A stretch of 64,000 nt of DNA, taken from Emmonsiellopsis sp. PD_33 (Eukaryota; Ascomycota; Eurotiomycetes; Onygenales; Ajellomycetaceae). This document shows positions 51,977 to 61,186 of the stretch, in pieces. A model generated the notes under the pieces. It did not search any database. It was not told the origin of the DNA and saw only the letters and a list, made by a program, of their open reading frames with translations. A program made the position numbers and the translations under genes. The stretch covers positions 21,257 through 85,256 of the forward strand of contig JANTQF010000142.1 in the NCBI GenBank assembly GCA_032988165.1. The letters run 5' to 3'. Positions within the stretch are counted from its first letter, which is position 1. Each line of letters begins with the position of its first letter.

Positions 51977-52721
51977 GGGTTGGGATTGGGTTTGCAGCTA
52001 CCATATTTATCACGGACAAGGCTACGGCCTCCGTTGCTGAAAGATACGATAGTATGATCTTCTTGGTAGGAATGGGGACCATTTTCATGGATAAGTCCCA
52101 AACACTGCCTCTACAATTATCTCTGATACGCATGCTTGTCGTCCTTATGCTCAAATCGATGCCTCTTATCTATCGGTTACCATTGCTATCGCGCACGCGC
52201 TACAAACGAGAGTCACGGTATTGCAGTCTCGATCCGCTCGCAAGGCTTTTGGGGTTGGGGCGGGGTGGCAGGGGGACGTGTTTGAGCGTGGACGAAAGGG
52301 CGGCCACACCCTCAAGTCCGGTGCGGAGAAGACATATCTACATTGTTAGCATGCTTCCGCTTCCCACGAGGTCAAAAAGAGTTGGCTTGTTTGACAGTGG
52401 TTTGTAGCTCAGGGAGAAAGGCTAGGCACAATGGTGCGGATCGTTGTCGGATGGTTGGATGGAAATGTCTCCCCCCTGGAAGGCTCGATAGAGTTATTCT
52501 AGAGAAATTTTGAGAGAATTTAAGAACGGATATAACAACACCATGATATCATTGATTCCTCAAAGCAAAGATGAAATGAATCGTTGTCATTAGGATAGGT
52601 ATCATGGAAAGTTTCAAACAAGCCTGTGCAGGCACCCACAACTCCACGCTCAAAAAGTAAATATCCCAGCAGTAGACATAAAAAACAGTTCATCATCGAC
52701 ATAAAATGCATCCCCCCCCCC
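51977..52721. other. Convergent 3' region
   Basis: Between the helicase and SSU72 stops; no gene. The 51973-52407 frame has no ATG-supported family match. Confidence 0.5.
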
Positions 52722-53630
52722 TCAAAACCAAGAAAGTGTCCACAACGCGGGCAAATTCGGCCACTTCTCCTGCCACTTCGCTAGAATCTCAGGAACCTTC
52801 TCATCGAAACACCTCCTCGCCTCCCCAGTCCCCGACTCCCACCCATTCGCCCCATTAGCCTGCCTCTCCTTATCGGCCGCGCTATTCAAGCGATCAGCCA
52901 GATCCAGGATCGCCTTGCTGCCCACCAACGCTTCCTCGTGGTTATCGCGGATATCGACGTTGAAGACGTGCACGGGGCGGTTCAGCGGGGCGCCGCGGGA
53001 CATCAAGTCGTCCACCACGGCGTCCCAGCATCGCTCTTCACAGGTGATGATCACGTCGACGAGGCCCCCTTCTGTGCCCAGCGCACCCTTGTCGCCTCGG
53101 GACACATGGTCTAGTCTCGGCATGCCGGGAACCCATTCTTGGAACCGCTCGGGACCCCATTTTACACCTTTATTGCGTTCGAGCATGGGCAGGACGCCGT
53201 TGTTGCGGTATAACCGCGGGTCTTTTGCCATTAGCTCGTCGTATATTTGAGAGTAGGAGACGGAGTTGAAGTTGTAGACGTTTGGTTGGGTGATTGAGGG
53301 TCCGGGCAGGCGGACGAGGGAGCCTGTCCCAAAGGAGATTACAGGGTATAAAGAGGGGGGCGCGGAGAGGCGGTTGTGTGCCTCCATGGAGCGGTTTTGG
53401 TTGGCAGCGCAGACGGTGCAGAACTTTAGTTTGTAGGAGGTTGAGGTGGGGTGGGGGGTAGGTGTAGATGTGGATGGAATAGTAGCAGTGGCATCATCGA
53501 CTGTGCCATCGAGGCCTCTTGGGGGTGTTGAGGTGGAGAGTTCTTGTGGAGGAGGGGGAGGGGGTGGTGGAGGAGGATTGGGAGTCATGGAGCGAGACTG
53601 GGCGCGGGCGAGACGCGGGTCTGTGGCCAT
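52722..53630 (-). CDS. SSU72: RNA polymerase II CTD phosphatase Ssu72
   Basis: Intronless, 302 aa. The catalytic loop is FCTVCAANQNRSMEAH, with the C-x5-R signature CAANQNR. Further Ssu72 blocks: VISFGTGSLVRLPGPS, YNFNSVSYSQIYDELMAKD, GVLPMLERN, RFQEWV, DVIITCEERCWDAVVDDLM, HVFNVDIRDNHEEALVGSKA. Ssu72 removes phosphate from Ser5 and Ser7 of the Pol II CTD and belongs to the cleavage and polyadenylation factor. Yeast Ssu72 has 206 aa; the extra length is N-terminal, about 65 residues before the catalytic strand, including a run of 12 prolines (residues 17-29) and a Thr/Ser/Pro stretch. Asp in NVDIRD is the expected general acid region. Confidence 0.95.
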   Translation of the reverse strand: MATDPRLARAQSRSMTPNPPPPPPPPPPQELSTSTPPRGLDGTVDDATATIPSTSTPTPHPTSTSYKLKFCTVCAANQNRSMEAHNRLSAPPSLYPVISFGTGSLVRLPGPSITQPNVYNFNSVSYSQIYDELMAKDPRLYRNNGVLPMLERNKGVKWGPERFQEWVPGMPRLDHVSRGDKGALGTEGGLVDVIITCEERCWDAVVDDLMSRGAPLNRPVHVFNVDIRDNHEEALVGSKAILDLADRLNSAADKERQANGANGWESGTGEARRCFDEKVPEILAKWQEKWPNLPALWTLSWF

Positions 53631-54685
53631 GTTGACGGTTTGACGAATTACGTAGAATGCAGCTCAATACTAGCTATAAGAATTACAAATTCGGGATGAG
53701 AAGAATAGCAGCTGTTGAGCGTGCCTTGGTCAAGGGGGATGAAACGTTCGATCACTTCTTATTTGAATCCCCTAGGAGATAGCGGTCAGCGGCATGAACT
53801 CGTAACATTTGAAGCCAAAGCAAAAATAGAGAGAAATAAATGCCAAAAGGATAGTAAAGGAAATCAGAAAGGTATTAAAGTTGCGTATTATTAGGTTTCT
53901 CCTCATGCGAGAATAGGACAGCTCCAATAAAAGAGTTCATCATTTAAGGCAGATATGAGGGGGCATGAACAGTGAATGCGAGATTGAAGGGATCCATTGA
54001 CATACCTTATTGTACAGGCGCATCCTCTGTAGACAAAGGGCGGGCTGGGAGGTGGCCACACAGAGCCTGATGAGAGTGATGCTGGAGGGAGGAAGGGAAA
54101 TGAGAAAAGAAGAAGTTGAGGTTGAAGTTGAGAATATATTTCCCACAACAGAATATGCTTAGTCAGCATAAGCTGCTTGCCCCCACCTCAACCTCAACCT
54201 CAACTCCTTGCGACAACACCACACAGCTTCAATGGCAGATACAGCTTGATTCTTGATCTTGGTCGCGGAATTACCACATTCCTCCAAGCGTATGTATTGT
54301 CCGCGATGCGTGGTCAATGTTTAGTTGCCCAGTACATCCCCCGCACCGTAGGTAGCTCTACAAAGGTGCCCTACAAGCAGTCCATTGCTGTCTGTCTGGG
54401 ACGGACTCACTATCTCCAACCATCTTGAAGGCGGTGTCTTCAGAATCAGTGATGACGGCTGGAGTCGGTTTTCGAGCTTGCAGCAGGCCAATGTGGCACA
54501 AAGCCCAATAAATCACGTTCATACCCGATGGATGCCGAGGGATTCTCCAAGCCTGAAGATTGCCGCTACTTACCCCGTATTTTGGCTCTAGGGCCACCCG
54601 CCCGTGAATCTGATTTTACCACTGACATCTTTGGCTTGCAACTGCTAGACCATCAAGTAATCGTTTTCATTTACAGCAGCGCAGA
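53631..54685. other. Divergent promoter, SSU72 and acyl-CoA dehydrogenase
   Basis: About 1 kb, no gene. An 18-bp inverted repeat with a 54-nt spacer lies at 54115-54204. Confidence 0.5.
54115..54204. repeat. Inverted repeat (18-bp arms)
   Basis: Left arm GTTGAGGTTGAAGTTGAG (54115-54132) pairs with right arm CTCAACCTCAACCTCAAC (54187-54204), 17 of 18 positions. The loop itself contains a smaller hairpin, TATGCT...AGCATA. Arms are built of GTTGAG triplets. Confidence 0.8.
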
Positions 54686-56530
54686 ATGGAGCCGTCCAGT
54701 TCAACAAAGGGCTTCTTTCAGACCACTCCTACCATCCCACCCCAGTATCTCGAAGATGCTGTGCTCCGCCGCATCATATCCTTGTATTTGCCTTCTCCAA
54801 CCCCTTCCAGCATCCAGGAAGATCTTTCTCGCTTCTCTCACCTAGTCTTATCGAGGTCACATCTCGCCCTTTGCGCCGACGCTGAGCGGAATCTGCCCTA
54901 CCTTCGTCCCCTCAACACATTTGGCGTGGAGAACAAACAGGACTCCTTAGTCACAAGCGAGGGGTGGCGTAAACTTCAGGATATCGGAATCCAGGAGGGA
55001 ATTGTGGGGCTGGCTTATGAAGAACCACGCGGGCAAGGCGTGCGATGGAATTCTCGAGCCTATCAGTTTATTAAATATCATCTATGGACCGCAAGTGCAG
55101 CCATGGTTACATGTCCAAGTGCCATGACCGATGGCGCTGCCAAATTATTGGGCCGACACTTGAACAGCGCGGACGGGTCGATGTTTGGAGAGGCGAGAAG
55201 AAGACTCCTTAGCAGAGATCCTACTCAGGCCTGGACCAGTGGTCAATGGATGACAGAACGCAAGGGAGGCAGCGACGTCCGGGGGACAGAAACGGTTGCC
55301 AGAAAACTGGCAGTGGAAGAACAGGGCGACGGGGTTGATGCGCTTGGGTTTCCCCTAGGGCCGTGGCAGATTGACGGTTTCAAATGGTTTTCATCTGCAA
55401 CAGACGCCAACATGACGATTATGCTGGCCAAGACAGGAGAAGGGCAGATTAGCGCTTTCTACGCTCCGTTGCAGAAAAGAGTACGAGGCGGTGCAGAGGA
55501 TGAAACGGAGTTCAATGGTGTGAGGATTCAACGATTGAAAAACAAGCTTGGAACAAAAACGCTTCCTACGGCCGAACTGGAGCTTAAAGGAATGCGAGCC
55601 TATCTGATTGGGAAGGAAGGACAGGGTGTCAAAGAAATTTCTACTCTCCTCAATATTACCAGGGTACACAACATGGTCGGAGCTGTTGGCGGCTGGGCCC
55701 GAGGATTAGCTATTTCCCGAGCATTTGCAAGAGTCAGAGCTGTGGGAGGTAGACTTTTAACAGACATACCAGCACACGTCAGATCGCTTGCACAGGAGCA
55801 TGTCAAGTACCGGGGCGAAGCACACCTCGCATTCTTCGTGGTTTCATTACTGGGTATATCTGAAGGCCAGGATAGCTCACTCACTCGAGCCACACAGGCA
55901 TCTATTCTTCCCAACGATCTCCAGCACGCCAACGCTTTACTCCGACTTATCACGCCCATGGCAAAGGCCCAAACGGCGACCAGATCCATCAACGGACTCC
56001 GGGTTTGTATGGAGAATCTTGGAGGAGTTGGGTACCTTGAAAACGAGGATCCGTCGCTAAACATTGCAAGGATTTTCCGTGATACATGTGTTCTCAGCAT
56101 CTGGGAAGGAACCACGGATATCATGGCAGATGATGTCGTTCGGGTACTTACATCGCGCCAGGGACCTGATTCACTGAGAGCGCTTAATGAATGGGTATCT
56201 CGGGCTGCAGCAATCGCGAACCAACACTCTTTCCAGCAGGAAGCTCAAACGCTGCAGAGAGTCTGGGAGCAGTGGGTACATTCGACAAAGACCAAGGGTG
56301 CTGCGCAGCTGAGATGGGAGGGTAGGGAGCTACTTGACGGGCTAGAGGAGGTGGTTTGCGGATTCCTTTTAATTTTAGATGCGGCTACGGATAATGACGC
56401 TGTCGCGAGAGAGGTTGCGAGACGATGGGCGCTCAAGAATCAGGCTGGACATGGCTCTTGGGAGGTTGAGGCTTCATGGGACAAGAGGATTGCTTTTGGC
56501 GATGGGACGGGGAGTACTGCTCGGCTGTGA
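54686..56530 (+). CDS. Acyl-CoA dehydrogenase, AidB/ACAD11-like
   Basis: Intronless, 614 aa from ATG 54686. Acyl-CoA dehydrogenase signatures: TSGQWMTERKGGSDVRGTET (FAD-binding loop), DGFKWFSSATDANMTIMLAK, NKLGTKTLPTAELELKGMRA, NITRVHNMVGAVGGWARGLA, and the C-terminal ENLGGVGYLENEDPSLNIAR, FRDTCVLSIWEGTTDIMADD. The E. coli AidB-like layout fits: long N-terminal part, SxxxERxGGSD, and GTTD near the end. FAD should bind; the acyl substrate is not predictable. The tail (about 485-614) is a helical domain beyond a classical ACAD of about 400 aa. No mitochondrial presequence or PTS1 is obvious (ends GSTARL, where ARL is a PTS1-like tripeptide, so peroxisomal import is possible). Confidence 0.88.
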   Translation: MEPSSSTKGFFQTTPTIPPQYLEDAVLRRIISLYLPSPTPSSIQEDLSRFSHLVLSRSHLALCADAERNLPYLRPLNTFGVENKQDSLVTSEGWRKLQDIGIQEGIVGLAYEEPRGQGVRWNSRAYQFIKYHLWTASAAMVTCPSAMTDGAAKLLGRHLNSADGSMFGEARRRLLSRDPTQAWTSGQWMTERKGGSDVRGTETVARKLAVEEQGDGVDALGFPLGPWQIDGFKWFSSATDANMTIMLAKTGEGQISAFYAPLQKRVRGGAEDETEFNGVRIQRLKNKLGTKTLPTAELELKGMRAYLIGKEGQGVKEISTLLNITRVHNMVGAVGGWARGLAISRAFARVRAVGGRLLTDIPAHVRSLAQEHVKYRGEAHLAFFVVSLLGISEGQDSSLTRATQASILPNDLQHANALLRLITPMAKAQTATRSINGLRVCMENLGGVGYLENEDPSLNIARIFRDTCVLSIWEGTTDIMADDVVRVLTSRQGPDSLRALNEWVSRAAAIANQHSFQQEAQTLQRVWEQWVHSTKTKGAAQLRWEGRELLDGLEEVVCGFLLILDAATDNDAVAREVARRWALKNQAGHGSWEVEASWDKRIAFGDGTGSTARL

Positions 56531-56780
56531 TTACCTAGGAGAGAACTATCAAACTTTCTATGATTATAATTATAATAGGCACAGTTTTAACTGTAATTCA
56601 TCTTCTGCACATAAATCCCCCCCTGACATCCATTGGACCGGCTGCTGATCACGTGGGCAATATCGTCATCGATAAGGGCGACCCGTCGTCGTTTCAATCT
56701 CCTCTCCAACTTCATACTTATTCAACCATTCTGCAACCCACTCAACGCGAAGCAAGCCAAGCTGTTTAAGCGTTTAAGCC

Positions 56781-57797
56781 ATGGCTTCCACCGGTCCCGC
56801 CTCCGCTCAGGCGCCGCCAACCCCATTCCGCCCGGCGTTAATCGTTGTTGACATGCAAGAGGACTTTTGCCCGCCTGTGCGTGCTTCCGCTCGCAATCGC
56901 AATTCTTGCTGTTTTCATGCCAGCCATAGCCCAGCAAACCAGATATAAAATTAAAAAAAAAAGGAAAATAAAATCATCTACTAACATGACAAAATCACTA
57001 ACTCTATCATCACGGGTGGGAAAAACACACAGAATGGCTCCCTAGCAGTCAACGAAGCCCGCACGCTGGCACCGGTCATAAACTCCCTCCTCTCCCTGCC
57101 CGGCTTCGTCGTCAAGATCTCCACCCAGGACTTCCACCCGCCAAACCACATCTCCTTCGCGATCAACCACCCGCCTCCGAATAACGTGGCGTTTGAATCG
57201 TTCGTCGAGATGCAGAATCCGAACCCCAATCCGCCGGGGCCGCTGCCCACCATAGATACAGCCTCCTCCATCACAGACACAGACACAGACAAAGATACAG
57301 ACATAGACACCACCCCGCGCATCCCCACGAAACCCCAACGCCTCTGGCCCCCGCACTGCATCGCCAACACCCCCGGCGCCTGCATAATCCCCGAACTCTC
57401 CACGTCGCAAATCACCATCTCCGTCCTCAAGGGCCAGGATGCGCGGGTGGAGATGTACTCTGCGTTCGCGGACGCGTTCGGGAACTGTGACTGTGTGGCT
57501 AGCGGCGGGGTGAATGTTGATTTGTTGGGGGTGTTGAGGGAGCAGCGGGTGACGGATTTGTTTGTGGTGGGCGTGGCGGGGGATTATTGCGTGAAGGATA
57601 CGGCGGTGGATGCGGCGAGGAGGGGGCTGAGGGTTTGGGTTGTTAGGGAGGGGGTGAGGTGTGTGGATGAGGGGAGTGGGTGGGAGAGGGCGAGGGGGGA
57701 GATGAGGGAGTGTGGGGTGGGAGTTGTGGGGGTGGAGGGGAGGGAGGTTGGGTGGGTAAGGGAGAGGGGGGAGGGGGGAGGGGAGGAAAGGGGGTGA
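56781..57797 (+). CDS. PNC1: Nicotinamidase
   Basis: Two exons, 56781-56876 and 57033-57797, with a 156-nt intron (donor GTGCGT); 286 aa. Isochorismatase-fold catalytic residues: Asp in IVVDMQEDFCPP, metal-binding Asp/His in STQDFHPPNHISF, Lys in SVLKGQDARVEMYSAF, and the nucleophile Cys in VGVAGDYCVKDTA. WPPHCIANTPGA supplies the expected cis-peptide region. Pnc1 hydrolyses nicotinamide to nicotinate and ammonia in NAD+ salvage and relieves sirtuin inhibition. Unlike the 216-aa yeast enzyme, it carries an Asp/Thr-rich insert (about 77-104, encoded by ACAGAC repeats) before the PQRLWPPHC block, and a Gly/Glu/Arg-rich tail encoded by a very G-rich stretch. CACGTG at 56650-56655 lies about 125 bp before the ATG. 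Confidence 0.94.
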
Positions 57798-58915
57798 TTG
57801 GATAGCTCTCCGCTCCGTGGGTTATTGGTGTTGTCATGGACGCTCACTAGTTATATGCAGAGTCTAATAAGGCTGTCTTTGAGCTTTCCGGTTACGTGGT
57901 TTAGTTCTTTTAGTTCTGTAACATTGAGCAGGCTCCAATTCAGCTTCAAGAACTTGTGTATGAGCCATGAATGTGAACTATGGAGGGGCTTGTCTGTCAT
58001 CTGCTAACCCATTTTCTTTTTCGTTCAGCCTAGTCTACGAAGGTGCCCAATATCATATTTATTATCAGATCTACCAACAGTGCCAAATATGAATCTCTGG
58101 GGTCATTAACCTCTGACAGTTAATAATCCATACTCATGAAATCCCAAGATTCCTTTCTACAAAGTGACATATCCAAAATATCTAACAGCATTTACGCCAG
58201 ATTACAAATAACAGTCATCGTCAATAGTTACCAGGGCGGCGAAGCAAGCTCAATGCAACAAGGATTCCCCTTGCCCACCTCCAATCCCCAAAGCTTCATC
58301 CCAGCAAGTGCAGATTCCTCTGGCTAGTTATTTGCAAGGATAGAATATATATAGGGCACGTTGCATTGGCGAGACCCCCTCACCACCGTAGCTGAACATA
58401 TATTCCTCCGATCCAGCCCTCTCCAGATGCAACCTCTCAGCCCGACTAGTTGATTCAGGAACACGGGAAGCTTGCTCGTGGCAGATGTTTAGCTTTTGAC
58501 TTGCTGATTGATAACTAACCGTGGGAATGGGCGGTGACGTACTGATAAGCTTTGCTGGGTCTTCTTTTTTTAGCGATGGCGTTGCAGTGAGACGGACAGA
58601 CGGATTTCTTCTTTCCTGTCATCTCACTCATTCTTTCATTCTATCTCTGTCTCCTCTTGCGTAATGCTATAGATTTCTCTCGTTGATATCAACTGCCCTA
58701 ATACCCCCTCCCGGAAAAGCACGCGCAAAAGCAAGCGGACTTGTTCTTTTCTGATTCCTTTTTTTCCCTTCTGATCCGCCTCATTCCCTCGTTCGACCAC
58801 GCTCACTAAATACACTCCGCCGGATTTCGAAACGGTCCAGCTAGCTTCCCGCTATTCCCTTAAATACCCTCTCATCTCGTTATTCAACGACAGAAAGGCG
58901 AAAGTCAAGTGGAAA
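57798..58915. other. Gap between PNC1 and the DUF3605 gene
   Basis: About 1.1 kb, no gene; AT-rich then pyrimidine-rich toward the next start. Confidence 0.5.
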
Positions 58916-59901
58916 ATGCCTCACCTCGACTCCTCCACCACCACCACCACCTCCTCCACCATGACCACCACCTTCACATCCCTCGAGACAGCAACGACGA
59001 CAGTCCTCGACGAGAAAGCCGCAGTTACATTATCTACTACTATTGCAGACCCGCCTCCATCAACAGACACCCCAGCCAATCCCGATCCCCAGCCGCTCCC
59101 CTACTGGCTCGTCAACGTCCCCAAGGCGCAATGGCCAACCGAGTGTCCGCCATTCCTCCAGAACCTGCCTCCGAAATCAATACAGTGTCTCTCGACGCCC
59201 GACGCGCTGCATCCGCGGCAGGACTGGGGGTTGGTGAAGGAGCTTGTGGCCTCGAACCAGATCTACCTGCTCCAGCGCATGCCGTCCGATCTGCGGAATT
59301 ATCTGGAATATATCTCGAAGATCAAGGCGGTTTATGGGTCTGTGTTGGATTTTGTGGTGAGGAAGAGGTTGGGGTGGGTGGGGCAGTTGGAGGCGAGGGG
59401 GAAGAGGCCTTTTGAGTGTTTAGGTTTGTTTCTGGGTTTTTTTATTGTCCTGGGTATGTGGATTGGTGTGAGACTGATATGTGGATGTTGCTGTAGATGA
59501 TATCAAGATCCTGTATAACGACTGGCCATATGGGGTGGAGAAGGATATTGTCCATCTTGTCGTTTGGACAAAATTCGAACTGGACGAGGAACCGGGCACA
59601 GATGATTTGACGCCTGAGATTTTCAGGGCGGTCGACGAGTTTGTTGAGCGGACGTTTCGGAGCAGGATGCCTGGTGAAAATGTGCGGGATATCCTTTAAT
59701 TTCATACATCTCCCCCTGGCTTCTACAACACAAGCTCCCATTGCTAACCACGACATTTGAAAATAGGTGATCTGGTTCAAGAACTGGAAGTCTCTCAAGT
59801 CCGTGCATGCCATCGAGCATTTCCACGTCATGCTCTATAAAGCCAGTCCCGAATTTCTTCACGAGGTGACGAATGGCGATGCGCCGGTGCAGCAGATATA
59901 G
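58916..59901 (+). CDS. N-acetylglucosamine-induced protein 1 family (DUF3605)
   Basis: Three exons: 58916-59423, 59497-59681 and 59767-59901; introns 73 and 85 nt; 275 aa. The N terminus is Thr/Ser-rich and variable. The conserved domain starts PYWLVNVPKAQWPTECPPFL and continues LQRMPSDLRNYLEYISKIKA, YGSVLDFVV, KRPFECLDDIKILYNDWPYG, IVHLVVWTKFELDEE, VIWFKNWKSLKSVHAIEHFH, MLYKASPEFLHEVT. This is DUF3605, first described in Candida Ngi1, whose expression responds to N-acetylglucosamine; the biochemical role is unknown to me. Exon 2 ends PGEN at 59681 with donor GTGCGG, and exon 3 restores VIWFKNW, conserved in the family. Without this intron the frame stops within a few codons. Confidence 0.88.
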
Positions 59902-61186
59902 AGGAGACTATTTCTCTCGCTGAGAATGAGGTGTTTGGTGTTCGTCTTTCATTGGTATAGAAAGGGTACGGGGTTATTAGAGATTATGCGCATAGAATGG
60001 TTTGTCTTTACTAGAATCAAAGGTTTGTTATCGGCTAGTCTACTTATATAACGAGATATGCATTTTATGGCATTTTTTTTTATCGAACCTCCTCCCCCTT
60101 TTACCCCTTAGCTACTATCTAGCATACGAGGAGCCGAGCTGGGATGAAAAGGGGCAAATAACTGCAACAAACCTCACGCTGGCCCAGCCCAAGCTGACAA
60201 ACACCGACTACGCCAGCCAAGCATCTGTCCACTGTTAACTAATATGGGGCATCGCCCTTCCACGAAGATCTCCATTCCACAGCAGGGATACATCCAGGAC
60301 ACCCTCTCCCCCGCGGTACCTGCTGCTCCATACAAAACTGGCGGAGAGCGAAGTCGCTGAGGGGAAGGACGGCCTGTGCTGCTTACCTAACGCAACCCCG
60401 CCACAGCCCACCCTGCCGCGCCCATCGCAGGTACCTGGCCGCCCATACAAAATCCGCGGGTGTCGCAGGTACCGCGGATGGGCGCCAAGCGGCAGTTGGA
60501 GCTTCACCTCACCGAATGTTGGAACTGGTCTGCGTATTTTGATTCCATTTATTAAACATGTAGTTCTATCTGCCACGACGTAGAGAATGCGCAGAAAAAG
60601 AAACGAAACTGGCACGCACATATCCCTCGCCAGTAACCCCCGCTGAGTGTCACCGTCTGTGTCTCTGTCGCCTCTCGCTGGTTTGTTGACACTCCGTTGG
60701 TTATCTATTCATACCTGCGGCATCGCCCTCGCTGTCCGCTGCTTGCCTGTGATTCCACTGCGTCTGCCGTGGATCAGCATCTGAATCCGAATCTGAATCT
60801 GTCGTCTTTGCCCGTGCTTTGTGCTGGTTTTGTGGCGGGCTTCGTCCTTTGAACTCGTAGTTTGCTCCTATTCCAACCCGCTTGCCCACATCCTGCCCCG
60901 ATATTATTTTAACTATATTTTTTTCCCGCCTGGCCCACCGCATTCCATTCCACCCACGCTGTCTGTCTGTCAACCCAACGCCCGCCTCTCCTCTCTCTCG
61001 CCCGTCCGCTCTTCCATACGGCATAGCTCCTCTCTGTCTCTCCTGGCCTGTCGACGCCTGCTGCGGTGTTCCGATGCCTTGACCTATCCCGCTATCCCAC
61101 AGTACTTACAGCATTTTCCTAGCCTCCGTCCCCAACTCCCTTTAATTATTCTTTAAAAAACACCAACCCACGTCCCGCCGTCAGTC
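59902..61186. other. Gap and leader of the Osh gene, with short repeats
   Basis: About 1.3 kb, no gene. A GC-rich patch at 60311-60480 holds direct and inverted repeats (see separate entry). The rest toward 61186 is a pyrimidine-rich leader. Antisense frames at 60235-60621 and 60701-61024 are not supported. Confidence 0.5.
60311..60477. repeat. GC-rich cluster of direct and inverted repeats
   Basis: CCGCGGTACC at 60311-60320 is the inverse of GGTACCGCGG at 60468-60477. TCGCAGGTACC occurs at 60425-60435 and again at 60463-60473. GGTACCTG...CCATACAAAA occurs near 60316 and near 60430. Confidence 0.75.

Noticed and set aside
53903..54169. Small minus-strand frames before the acyl-CoA dehydrogenase gene
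   Set aside because: No recognisable family content, and the ACAD gene starts cleanly at 54686.
59688..59770. ATATCCTTT after the second DUF3605 exon looks like a U12-type (AT-AC) intron start
   Set aside because: A normal GT donor six bases earlier (59682) with the AG at 59766 restores the conserved VIWFKNW, and filamentous ascomycetes are thought to lack the minor spliceosome.
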